Assembly (NCBI RefSeq): GCF_001500315.1
Contig: NZ_LLER01000001.1
Location: forward strand, 62,001 to 126,000
Length of the DNA stretch: 64,000 bases
Direction: 5' to 3'
From: Staphylococcus auricularis
GTDB lineage: Bacteria > Bacillota > Bacilli > Staphylococcales > Staphylococcaceae
In this document: positions 1-8,676 of the stretch, in pieces
Layout of the letters: the number at the start of each line of letters is the position of its first letter
Numbering within the stretch: position 1 is the first letter of the stretch
Notes under the pieces: model-generated
Database searches by the model: none
Told to the model about the DNA's origin: nothing
What the model saw: only the letters and a program-made list of their open reading frames with translations
Translations under genes and position numbers: made by a program

Positions 1-1284
1 TACTGTTGTTCATACAAAGTCCTTTGTTATTCTTAGTGACGCTCATCTTCATACCGGCTTTCATTCTTTGTAGTTATGCGTTGAAAAAAACAATTCACAA
101 CGTACATTTTGAAAGTTGCGGAAAATGATGCGGAACTCAGTTCACACTTAATTGAATCTTTTGAAGGTAATCAAACAATCAAAAGTTATCAATCTGAAGA
201 TGATGTCTATCAAAAAGGCGAAAAGAAATTCCACAATCTCATTACCAATGTCGCTAAGCTCGGGAAATTTTCCAACATACAATTGACGTTCAACAATTTC
301 TTAAAAATCACAATTTCACTCGTCATTTTATGGTTTGGGAGTTATTTAGTCATGACAGACCAGCTTACACTAGGGAGTTTACTTTCATTCAATGCCCTAA
401 CGATCTATTACTTAGATCCGATTGAGCGTTTGATTAACATTCAACCGACCTTGCAATCTTCTATCGTCGCAGCTCGCCGTGTCGTAGAAATCATCAATTT
501 AGATAACGAAGCAGATACGAATGACGCGACCGCTGATTATGAATTTAACCAACAAATTACGTTAAACCAAGTTGATTTTCAGTACAATTTCAGAAATACT
601 GTGTTAAATCATGTGAGCTTGACTGTACCCAAAGGGACAAAAACGGCGATTGTTGGTGAAAGTGGTAGCGGTAAAACGACGATTGGTAAGCTGTTGAACA
701 ATTATTACCAAGCGAATGAAGGCACGGTTAAGATCGACAACCAACCGATTAATGAAATTGATCTTGCTTCATTACGTCAAAATATCGGATACGTTTCTCA
801 AGATACCTTCCTCTTTGCGGATACTATTTTAAATAATCTGCTTCATGGCTGTAATGCGAAGAAAAGTATGGATGAAGTGGCTGAAGCATGCCAACTTGCT
901 GAAGCATATGACTTTATCGAAATCCTTCCCCGACAATTTGACACGATGTTAGAACAAGGCGGCTCAAATTTATCTGGAGGTCAGGCGCAACGTGTCGCTT
1001 TAGCCCGCGCATTCTTGAAAGATCCTGACATCTATATCTTTGACGAAGCAACGAGTGCTTTAGATAGTATGACGGAATATCGTATTATGAACAACATTGA
1101 TAGATTGGTCGAACAAGGCAAGACAGTCATTATTATTTCCCATAAACTCAGCACTGTAAAAAATGCCGATCGTATTTACACGTTGAAAGATGGTGAAGTC
1201 CTCGAACAAGGTACGCACAACGAATTGATTCAACACGATGGCGAATATTATCAGCTATGGGAACTACAAACAGAAGCAGTATAA
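1..1284 (+). pseudogene. Bacteriocin-type ABC exporter, 3' part, frameshifted
   Basis: This is the C-terminal half of an ATP-binding/permease exporter whose start lies outside the window. Bases 3 to about 107 encode a hydrophobic segment (LLFIQSPLLFL onward) typical of the last membrane helices of ComA/LagD-type exporters. That frame ends at TGA near 120, while the rest of the protein (VAENDAELSSHLIES onward) continues in the +1 frame from about 109, so one extra base lies near 105-113. The ATPase domain is complete: Walker A GESGSGKT, signature LSGGQ, Walker B IYIFDEATSALD and an H-loop SHK. A TTG at 109 could restart a shorter protein, but that would lack most of the membrane domain. The two double-glycine peptides just downstream suggest a C39-peptidase exporter that cleaves and exports them; the peptidase domain itself cannot be seen here. 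It may be a true pseudogene or a sequencing error. Confidence 0.75.
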
Positions 1285-1314
1285 AATTAGCGGATTAAAA
1301 ACTGATATAATAAT

Positions 1315-1345
1315 AAAATTTTTATAGTAAATTAATAAAAATTTT
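1315..1345. repeat. AT-only inverted repeat between exporter and bacteriocin genes
   Basis: AAAATTTTTAT (1315-1325) and ATAAAAATTTT (1335-1345) form a perfect 11-bp inverted repeat around a 9-nt loop. It lies between the exporter stop and the first bacteriocin gene, so it could be a regulator site or a weak transcript end. No T-rich tail follows, which argues against a classical terminator. Confidence 0.5.
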
Positions 1346-1414
1346 ACATTAGAGTGTTAAGATGAAAATGTAGTTAGATAATACTACAATATTATAAAAA
1401 AAGGAGGTCATATA

Positions 1415-1555
1415 ATGAGAAAATTGGGAAATACAGAATCAAAATTGGTTAACGGTGGAGGAAATATTGTAGTTGATGTGGCTTGGGAAGTAGTTAAGCA
1501 GATTCCTGATGTCGTAAAAGGTTACAATGAAACTAAAGATAAACCATTTTATTAA
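1415..1555 (+). CDS. Double-glycine leader bacteriocin-like peptide 1
   Basis: A 46-residue peptide starts at ATG 1415 behind a strong ribosome site (AAGGAGG, 1400-1408). The first 15 residues, MRKLGNTESKLVNGG, look like a class II bacteriocin leader ending in Gly-Gly, the cleavage mark for C39 exporter peptidases. The predicted mature part is about 31 residues, starts GNIVVDVAWEVV and ends KPFY; it has no cysteine and carries an amphipathic segment with aromatic and charged residues. A second peptide with the same leader type follows 29 nt downstream, so the pair is probably one two-component bacteriocin. Antimicrobial activity is inferred from architecture and the upstream exporter; I do not recognise the mature sequence. 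A peptide pheromone is the alternative. Confidence 0.7.
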   Translation: MRKLGNTESKLVNGGGNIVVDVAWEVVKQIPDVVKGYNETKDKPFY

Positions 1556-1584
1556 AATAATACATTAGAAAGGAGGAAATTCTT

Positions 1585-1773
1585 ATGGAAAAATTAACTA
1601 CCGAAGATGTTAAAGTAATTAATGGTGGTGGAGGAATTGGAGAAGCCATTGGGCGTTTTGCTGGAAGATTTAAACAATGTGTTACAGGTGCTCCTGATCA
1701 TCCTGAAGCACATGGCTGTACTCAAATTGGTTTTAATTGTATAGAAGGAGCTGCCAACGGACATACAAAATAA
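1585..1773 (+). CDS. Double-glycine leader bacteriocin-like peptide 2 (three Cys, GxxxG motifs)
   Basis: A 62-residue peptide follows AGGAGG at a 9-nt spacing. Its leader MEKLTTEDVKVINGG fits the class II double-glycine pattern. The predicted mature part (about 47 residues) contains consecutive GxxxG steps (GEAIG, GRFAG), the helix-helix motif of two-peptide class IIb bacteriocins, and three cysteines (in KQC, HGC and FNC); an odd cysteine number suggests one disulfide plus a free thiol or a dimer. It is probably co-transcribed with peptide 1 and ends at the hairpin at 1863-1908. The role as the second half of a class IIb pair is inference; no precise family is recognised. Confidence 0.72.
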   Translation: MEKLTTEDVKVINGGGGIGEAIGRFAGRFKQCVTGAPDHPEAHGCTQIGFNCIEGAANGHTK

Positions 1774-1862
1774 TTGTAGGAATTAGATTAAATATATTCT
1801 TTTCACATAGAGAAAAAATACTTATTTATAACGCCTCTTAGAATGATGCTTTGTAAAAATGG

Positions 1863-1908
1863 AAAACAGTGGTTAATTGTTAGATTATAACAATAACCAC
1901 TGTTTTTT
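1863..1908 (+). terminator. Rho-independent terminator after bacteriocin pair
   Basis: AAAACAGTGGTTA (1863-1875) pairs with TAACCACTGTTTT (1894-1906) around an 18-nt loop and ends in a T run. It closes the bacteriocin transcript. Confidence 0.85.
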
Positions 1909-1994
1909 CGCTACATTTAAGTAGCTCGATAAACTTGTTTTACTTATATCTAAGACTATTAATGCATTTCTGTATTCTTATATTTCCTTAACCA

Positions 1995-2013
1995 TGTTAC
2001 GATAATTGTAACA
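1995..2013. promoter_or_regulatory. Inverted repeat upstream of small membrane protein
   Basis: TGTTAC and GTAACA flank a 7-nt spacer, about 40 nt before the next start codon. The placement fits an operator for the small membrane protein gene, but no regulator is known from the sequence. Confidence 0.35.
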
Positions 2014-2050
2014 TTAAGTATGTATTACATATAAATTAATATGAAATTTA

Positions 2051-2278
2051 GTGCCAAAAACTTCACTAATAAAGAGAGTAATAGAGGAGGATGAATTAAT
2101 AGAACCGCGTCAAATAGGGATGTTAACGACTTTTGTGTTATTATTAATTGGATTAATCATGTATAGTCGGACAACAAGCCCTAATATTTACATCACAGCT
2201 ATATTCTCAATCATTTTATTAGTCATTGCCATCATCTTCGTGGCAGATATTTTAAAAGACAAAGCTAAAAGAAAATAA
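2051..2278 (+). CDS. Small two-helix membrane protein, possible bacteriocin immunity protein
   Basis: A 75-residue protein as read from GTG 2051. It has a charged N-terminus, two hydrophobic helices (about residues 24-40 and 46-66) and a basic tail DKAKRK. The start is uncertain: GTG 2051 has no clear ribosome site, and an in-frame ATG at 2120 would give a 52-residue version that still holds both helices. Size and topology match many class II bacteriocin immunity proteins, and the gene lies just after the bacteriocin pair but behind a terminator, so it has its own transcript. Function is a guess from context; the family is not recognised. Confidence 0.5.
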   Translation: MPKTSLIKRVIEEDELIEPRQIGMLTTFVLLLIGLIMYSRTTSPNIYITAIFSIILLVIAIIFVADILKDKAKRK

Positions 2279-2351
2279 AAGTTCAAAGCAATCGCAAAAA
2301 TTAAACAGATATTACTATTCGTAACATCAAACACAAATACTTAAAAATTCT

Positions 2352-2387
2352 AGGGTTAGCATCAAACTTCCTGAGCTAGCCTTTTTG
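2352..2387 (+). terminator. Terminator after small membrane protein
   Basis: GGTTAGC (2354-2360) pairs with GCTAGCC (2375-2381), followed by TTTTT. The remaining bases to 2596 hold only AT-rich sequence and a -10-like TATAAT at 2558-2563, a likely hsdR promoter element without a good -35. Confidence 0.7.
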
Positions 2388-2596
2388 ATATCTCGTTTCC
2401 TTTATCTTTTTATAAAATCTCTATATAACAAGAAAGCTTCAACTCCATTTTTCCACATCAATAAAATAATGCTCACCTGTTTAATTATGATCTAAAATAT
2501 AGTGTTAAATTTAATTGAAATTATTTATATTTCCACCACGTGAAGCGGTATATATATTATAATAAAGAGTAATCGGTATAAAGGTAGGGGAATGCG

Positions 2597-5401
2597 ATGG
2601 CTAATCAAAGTGAGTCTACATTAGAGACGAAAATGATGGAACAGCTCGAATCCAATGGCTATGAAAATGTGAAGATTAAAACCGAACAACAATTGATGGA
2701 TAACTTTCGCGCGATTTTAAACGAACGTCACGCAGATAAATTAGAGGGACAGCCATTAACAGATAAAGAATTTCAACGTCTATTAACGATGATAAATGGG
2801 AAAAGTATCTTCGAAAGTGCGCGTATTCTACGTGATAAATTACCATTGAAACGTGACGATGAATCAGAAGTTTATTTATCGTTTTTAGATACGAAACATT
2901 GGTGCAAGAACACTTTCCAAGTCACAAATCAAGTTGCGGTCGAAGATAAATATAAAGCGAGATATGATGTGACGATCTTGATTAATGGGTTGCCGCTCGT
3001 TCAAGTAGAATTAAAACGCCGTGGTGTGGATATAAATGAAGCGTTTAACCAAGTGATGCGTTATCGAAAACAAAACTATACTGGGTTATTCCGCTATATA
3101 CAAATGTTTGTGATCAGTAATGGGATGGAAACGCGCTATATTTCAAACAACGACGGAGAAATCTTCAAGAGTCATATGTTTTACTGGAGTGATAAAGAAA
3201 ATAAACGTATTAACACATTAAATGATTTTACGGATACGTTTTTAAGACCGTGCCAACTTGCGAAAATGGTCTCTCGTTATATGATTTTAAACGAAACGGA
3301 TCGACTGCTCATGGCGATGCGTCCGTACCAAGTGCATGCGGTTGAAGCATTGATCAATCAGGCGACAGAAACCAATAACAATGGATACATCTGGCATACG
3401 ACCGGCAGTGGTAAAACGCTCACTTCATTTAAAGCAAGCCAAATTTTAGCTGAACAACCAGATGTTAAAAAGGTAATCTTCCTCGTTGACCGTAAAGACT
3501 TGGATAGTCAAACGGAAGAAGAGTTCAACAAGTTTGCGAAGGGCGCTGTCGATAAGACGAATCATACGGCACAACTTGTGAAACAACTCAAGGATAAAAG
3601 TTTGCCACTCATCGTCACAACGATTCAAAAGATGGCGAAAGCAGTCTCAAATAATGCAGAAGCGTTAGAACAATATAAAACGGACAAAGTTGTCTTCATC
3701 ATCGACGAATGTCACCGCAGTCAATTTGGTGATATGCATCGCATCGTTCGCCAACACTTCAACAACGCACAGTTCTTTGGCTTTACTGGTACACCTCGCT
3801 TTGAAGAAAATAAAAGTCAGGACGGGCGCAGTACTGCAGATATCTTTGGACGCTGTCTCCACACGTACTTGATTAAAGATGCGATTCATGACGGTAATGT
3901 ACTAGGCTTTTCCGTTGATTACGCTCGGACGATTGATCCTAAATATAGATTGAGTGACGAAGATGAAATGGTGGCTGGCATCGATACAGAGGGTGTCATG
4001 TTGGCGGATAAACGCATTGAATTGATCGCGCGTCATATTACTGAAAACCATGACAAATATACGAGAAATCGCCAATATTCCGCTATCTTAACTGTTCAAA
4101 GTATCCCTGCCTTAATTAAATACTATGATATGTTTAAGAAAATTAGTGGCGATTATGAACATCCTTTGGTGGTTGCTGGGGTATACACTTATGGTGCGAA
4201 TGAAAAAAATAAAGACACTTCTACTAATGCGACACATTCGAGAGATAAATTAGAAGAAATCATCGCGGATTATAATCAACAGTTTGATACGAACTTTAAT
4301 ACAGATCGTTTTTCAGAATACTTTAACCATATTTCAAAAACAGTGAAAAAAGGCGTTAAAGATAATAAAATTGATGTGTTAATCGTCGTTAATATGTTCT
4401 TAACTGGATTTGATAGTAAAGTGTTGAATACGCTCTATGTTGATAAAAATTTAAAACATCACGATTTGATTCAAGCTTATTCTCGTACGAACCGTGTAGA
4501 AAAAGAAACGAAACCATTTGGGAAAATCGTCAATTACCGTGATTTGAAGAAAAATACGGATGAAGCCCTCAAGTTATTCTCTCAAACGGATGACACAGAT
4601 ACTGTATTAATGAGAGGTTACGAAGAATATAAAGAAGAATTTAACGATGCATTAGCTGAATTAAAAGCCATCGCTTTGAAACCGCAAGACGTGGATGATA
4701 TCCAAGATGAAAATGGTAAGAAAGCCTTTGTCGAAGCGTTCAGATTACTGTCTAAACTCGTGTTAAGATTGAAAGCCTTTGAAGAATTTGATTTTACAGA
4801 AGAACATATTGGCATGGATGAACAAGAATTTGCCGATTATAGAAGTAAATACTTTGCAATTTATGACGAAGTGAAAAAGAAACCCATTGATGTTGACGGT
4901 GGTAACCGTAAAGTATCCATCTTAGAAGATATCGACTTCGAAATTGAAATCATGCATAATGATATGATTAACGTGTCATATATTATGGAACTTGTGCGTA
5001 AAATTGATTTAAAAGATAAAGCGGAACAAAAACGTAACCGAGAACAAATTAGACGTATCTTAGATAATGCAGATGATCCGACATTGCGCTTGAAACGTGA
5101 CTTGATTCAAGAATTTATCGATGAAGTTGTACCGAAGCTGAATGAAAATGATAGTATTGATGATGCATATGAATCATTTGAACAAATAAAACAAGAAAAA
5201 GATTTTGATCAATTTGCCGAAGCGGTTTATGTAGATGAACCCAAATTAAAATCTATCGCAGATTAGTATGGCTACAGTGGTATTGTAGACAATGAACAAT
5301 TAAAAGAACTCGTCAGAGGTAAGAAATTAAAGGAAAGACGCCGAATCAAAAAAGCCGTTTCTTCCTTTGTAGAAGAAATGACAGATAAATATAGTGTTTA
5401 G
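2597..5401 (+). pseudogene. hsdR: Type I restriction enzyme R subunit with a premature amber stop
   Basis: HsdR is the ATP-dependent translocase and nuclease of type I restriction. Visible motifs: PD-ExK nuclease (D124, E138, K140 in VELKRR), Walker A HTTGSGKT at 267-274, DECH box at 370-373, and helicase motif VI in QAYSRTNR. The frame opened by ATG 2597 stops at TAG 5264-5266 after 889 residues, but the same frame continues for 44 plausible residues (YGYSGIVDNEQL onward, ending DKYSV) to TAG 5399-5401. The full protein of about 934 residues matches the usual staphylococcal HsdR length near 930. So one nonsense change removes the C-terminal tail, which in type I enzymes contacts the methylase core. 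The motor and nuclease are intact, so partial function is possible. No hsdM or hsdS lies in the window, as is usual when staphylococcal hsdR sits apart. Confidence 0.85.
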
Positions 5402-5412
5402 CACATAGTATT

Positions 5413-5450
5413 AAAGGGAGCAGGTACTGGAAGGGTAACACTCCCTTTTA
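5413..5450 (+). terminator. Terminator after hsdR
   Basis: AAAGGGAG (5413-5420) pairs with CTCCCTTT (5441-5448), ending in TTTTA. It lies just after the distal hsdR stop at 5401, which supports 5401 as the original end of the gene. Confidence 0.7.
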
Positions 5451-5539
5451 TCACTGAAGCGGATAAGCATAGTTAGTGTTGTCCTATGAATTAAACAAAT
5501 AAAACAATCTTCATTAGTTTTAGAAGAGGAGAATGATTA

Positions 5540-6271
5540 ATGAATAGAAAAGTGAAATTAATTATTTTTGACTTAGATAATACGCTATTTCCTTTTGATG
5601 ACTAATGGCTAAAATCTAATAGAAATACCTTTAAAGAATATAGTTTATTTAAAGGTATAAATTACACTGATTTTATGTCGTTATATAGAAAATATGATTT
5701 ATATTTTTGGAAACAGCATGATGCAGGCATTATTACTTTAGATGAGTTACGAGAATTAAGGTTAATTAATACTTTAAAACATTTCGATTTAAACATCTCT
5801 CATAAAGAAGCAAATATATATTTCCAAACATTTTTTCAAATTGTTATCTAGTATAACTGTTAATAGAAAAATGAATGATTTACTTTTAGCCTTGAAAGAA
5901 AACGTAAACCTTGCAATTCTTACTAACGGCAAAGATGAAGAGCAGAATATTAAAATTGATAATCTCAATGTTAGATCACTATTTGAAGAAAATATTTTTA
6001 TATCTCAAAATATAGGTTATGAAAAGCCAGATTCTCAAGCATTTTTAAATGTCACTTCTAAAATGCATACCCCTCCTGAAGAGTGCTTATTTATAGGAAT
6101 TCTTTAAAAAATGATATTTTGGGAGCATTAGATGTTAATATGTTCGCCATTTGGTTAACTAATTCAAATAACAGTCAAGAAATTTATAAAAGAAATAATC
6201 TTTACGTTTGTGAAGGTAAAATAGAAGTTTTATTAAAACATCTCCTTGATAATACTATAAAGAATTTTTAA
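5540..6271 (+). pseudogene. HAD-superfamily hydrolase (YjjG-like), multiply broken
   Basis: A ribosome site AGAGGAG precedes ATG 5540. The remains give an ordered HAD phosphatase: motif I FDLDNTLF near the start, motif II AILTNGK, the motif III lysine in GYEKPDSQAF, and motif IV ECLFIG followed by KNDILGAL. Three lesions interrupt it: an in-frame TAA at 5603-5605, a frame change near 5835-5845 beside a T run, and a second near 6100 where one A appears missing. Repairing them gives about 243 residues, normal for pyrimidine-nucleotidase-like HAD enzymes. With three lesions this looks like a dead gene. Its low GC resembles the GNAT gene that follows. Confidence 0.8.
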
Positions 6272-6347
6272 TTAATAATTAATAGAATGTATTGCAAATA
6301 CAGGGGTTATTCTGTCTTTTTCATACATTGCATAAGGAGGGGGATAA

Positions 6348-6845
6348 ATGGAAATAAGAGAGTTAACATATTCAGACGTAGAACAATACTTCATATATAT
6401 CAAAGAGTGGAGAAAATATGATGAAAAAATAATTCCTCAATCTTCTAATATAGAACACAAAAATTTCTATGACTATGTTGATTTTTTATATAATGAAAAG
6501 TTTAACTCAGAATGGGTTGAAAATGTTACTCTTTTTTGTTTTGAAAACAATGAAATATTAGGAGCTATTAATATTAGATATCATCTAAACAAAGACTTAC
6601 TAAATGTTGGAGGGCATATTGGATACGGTGTTAAAAAGACTAAAAGAGGTATGGGAGTAGCAACAAAATTATTATCAAAAGGATTAGAAATTTTAAAATT
6701 GCGTGGATGTAATTATGCATTGTTAACTTGTGACTCAACAAATATTTCTTCACAAAAAGTTATAAATGAATTCAATCATCAAAAATTATCAAATTTTACA
6801 AATCCTGATGGTTGTATCACTTTTAGATACAAAATTTTATTGTAA
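6348..6845 (+). CDS. GNAT-family N-acetyltransferase
   Basis: A 165-residue protein preceded by AAGGAGGGGG. The acetyl-CoA binding core is clear: HIGYGV followed by KRGMGVATKLL (the Q/RxxGxG/A loop) and a later C-terminal segment with SSQKVINEF, where GNAT enzymes contact the cofactor. It resembles GNATs that modify amino or hydroxyl groups of small molecules or peptides; the substrate cannot be told. It follows a degraded gene, and its AT-rich composition hints at acquired DNA. Length is normal and I see no lesion. Confidence 0.85.
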   Translation: MEIRELTYSDVEQYFIYIKEWRKYDEKIIPQSSNIEHKNFYDYVDFLYNEKFNSEWVENVTLFCFENNEILGAINIRYHLNKDLLNVGGHIGYGVKKTKRGMGVATKLLSKGLEILKLRGCNYALLTCDSTNISSQKVINEFNHQKLSNFTNPDGCITFRYKILL

Positions 6846-7306
6846 AAGGTGTTATTATGATTAACAATAACCTGAGACTAGGGTCACTAACTTTTTTATA
6901 CCCCTACAATTTATGGTATTAGTTAGCAGTATAGAAAAAACACTTGTACTCCATAAAGTTAAATTTCAGACCAGTTTTTGGAGTACATCACATAAAAGAT
7001 TCCTTTAGAAATAATTATATTACCTTGGCTCTCTATTTAATTCTAGTTTTAATGACACTCATCGTTATTTTGACTTATCTATTTTGGGTATAAGGACAGA
7101 TTTAATATTTAATACCTATATTTTCTATAATGTGATAGTAGGAAAGTTTGTCTACTAGTGTTTTTGTAGTTTTATTGGTTACCAAATATAAGTATAAAAC
7201 TTTTTAAACTTTGTTGAAACAAACTAATAAATTAGCTACTCTAATATTGTGATATCTACTAACAACTTTTAATTTTTATCGTGATTAAACAAGAGGAGTG
7301 GAGTTA
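6846..7306. other. AT-rich intergenic region with an inverted repeat
   Basis: I see no coding gene here. TGTACTCCA (6945-6953) and TGGAGTACA (6979-6987) form a 9-bp inverted repeat with a 25-nt spacer. It could be an operator, a small RNA hairpin or the scar of a lost element. The end of the region carries the leader of the first NDxxF lipoprotein gene. Confidence 0.4.
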
Positions 7307-7317
7307 ATGAAGTTTCG
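7268..7317 (+). repeat. 50-bp direct repeat, copy 1 (leader of lipoprotein 1)
   Basis: The untranslated leader, ribosome site and first codons here are identical over 50 bases to 7963-8012, 695 bases downstream. This marks a tandem duplication that carried the gene start and its leader. Confidence 0.9.
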
Positions 7318-7927
7318 AATGATAGCAGTACCGGTATTAGCGCTAGGGGTATTAGCTGCTGGTTGTAATGATAATGAAGAGGTAGAAGGCGACGAAGATA
7401 CGCAAGCGGAACAATCTCAACAGAGTGCAAGTAGTCAAACCGCTAAACTTCCTAATAAAGTCTTTCATAGTGATAAAGAAAATCAAAATTTAACTGAATC
7501 AGATATGAAAAAAAGCATCAAAACGTATCTAGATACAGATGAAAAAATAAATAGAGTAATTAATCCATATCTAGATAAGTTAGATGAGGAAGAAGATCAT
7601 GATAAAAAAGAGGAAAAAGCATTTAAAAAAGCTGAAGATTTATTAGATGAAAACGATGAAAACTTTGAAAACTACATCGAAAATAATCAAGTACCTGAAG
7701 GTTATCAAAAGTATTCAAATAAAATTAGTGAATATATCAGTTCAGCACATGAATACGAGGAAGATGTGTTAGATATGTATGAGAAATATTCAGATGGTGA
7801 AACTCCTTCTAAAGCAGATTTGGATAAATTACATGAAAAAGATGATATCGTAAATGGTCGTGAACAAGAGAAAATTGAAAAATTCTTGGATGAAAAAGGG
7901 ATTGAAACAATTAATTTCCAAAAATAA
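7307..7927 (+). CDS. NDxxF-motif lipoprotein, tandem copy 1
   Basis: A 206-residue surface lipoprotein. The start is ATG 7307, chosen because AGAGGAGTGGAG sits just upstream; an in-frame GTG at 7298 lies inside that ribosome site. Signal peptide MKFRMIAVPVLALGVLAAGC ends in a lipobox, so the cysteine is lipidated. The rest is acidic, lysine-rich and mostly helical, and contains the family motif NDENF (NDxxF). This lipoprotein family is common in staphylococci and has no known biochemical role. A close paralog follows 75 nt downstream with the same leader. The two differ most in the segment just after the lipobox and in a stretch near the C-terminus. Confidence 0.85.
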   Translation: MKFRMIAVPVLALGVLAAGCNDNEEVEGDEDTQAEQSQQSASSQTAKLPNKVFHSDKENQNLTESDMKKSIKTYLDTDEKINRVINPYLDKLDEEEDHDKKEEKAFKKAEDLLDENDENFENYIENNQVPEGYQKYSNKISEYISSAHEYEEDVLDMYEKYSDGETPSKADLDKLHEKDDIVNGREQEKIEKFLDEKGIETINFQK

Positions 7928-7962
7928 GGAAGAACGATTGTTATACTCAGACTAAAAATATC

Positions 7963-8012
7963 TTTAATTTTTATCGTGATTAAACAAGAGGAGTGGAGTT
8001 AATGAAGTTTCG
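7963..8012 (+). repeat. 50-bp direct repeat, copy 2 (leader of lipoprotein 2)
   Basis: Exact second copy of 7268-7317, covering the leader, ribosome site and first four codons of the second lipoprotein gene. Confidence 0.9.
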
Positions 8013-8625
8013 TATGATAGCAGTACCGGTATTAGCACTAGGGGTATTAGCTGCTGGATGCAATGGTGAAGATGAAGTCGAAGGCGACGAAGATACGCAA
8101 GCAGAACAATCACAACAGAATGAAAATAATCAAACCGCTAAATTACCAAATAAGGTCTTTCATAGTGATAAAGAAAATGAAAATCTAACTGAAGCAGATA
8201 TGAAAAAAAGCATCAAATCGTATCTAGATACAGATGAAAAAATTAATAGAGTTATAGAGCCATATTTCGATAAGTTGGATGGTGATGAAGAGCTTAGTAA
8301 AAAAGAGGAAAAAACCTTTAAAAAAGCTAGAAACTTAATAGATGAAAACGATGAAAACTTTGAAAACTATGTCGAAAATAATCAAATTCCAGAAGGTTAT
8401 CAAAAATATGCGCCTAAAATCAGTGAATACATGCAAGCAGTTAATTCTGAAAAAGACGATGATGTGACTGATATGATAGAAGATGTTGTAGACGGTGATT
8501 TTCCTACTAAAAAAGAAGTTAAAGAAGCAAAAGACTATACAAGTAAAGCAAATGGTCGTGAACAAGAGAAAATTGAAAAATTCTTGGATAGAAAAGGCAT
8601 TGAAACAATTAATTTTCAAAAATAA
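8002..8625 (+). CDS. NDxxF-motif lipoprotein, tandem copy 2
   Basis: A 207-residue paralog of the preceding gene. The signal peptide is the same, ending in lipobox LAAGC, and the NDENF motif is present. The start ATG 8002 is set by the same ribosome site as in copy 1. The proteins are near-identical at both ends (both finish KGIETINFQK) and diverge in the middle, where this copy has an EDVVDGDFPTKKEV segment unlike its neighbour. The pattern suggests duplication followed by divergence under repeated exchange. A two-way terminator follows. Confidence 0.85.
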   Translation: MKFRMIAVPVLALGVLAAGCNGEDEVEGDEDTQAEQSQQNENNQTAKLPNKVFHSDKENENLTEADMKKSIKSYLDTDEKINRVIEPYFDKLDGDEELSKKEEKTFKKARNLIDENDENFENYVENNQIPEGYQKYAPKISEYMQAVNSEKDDDVTDMIEDVVDGDFPTKKEVKEAKDYTSKANGREQEKIEKFLDRKGIETINFQK

Positions 8626-8630
8626 TAAAG

Positions 8631-8670
8631 AAGCGATGGTTATACCTCAATGACGGTAATCATCGCTTTT
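8631..8670. terminator. Bidirectional terminator between lipoprotein 2 and sirtuin gene
   Basis: AAGCGATGGTTA (8631-8642) pairs with TAATCATCGCTT (8657-8668) with a T run on the plus side. Convergent genes on both flanks can use it. Confidence 0.75.
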
Positions 8671-8676
8671 ATCATA

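Noticed and set aside
7298-7306. GTG start three codons upstream of each NDxxF lipoprotein
   Set aside because: The GTG lies inside the ribosome site AGAGGAGTGGAG; ATG gives the normal lipoprotein signal peptide.
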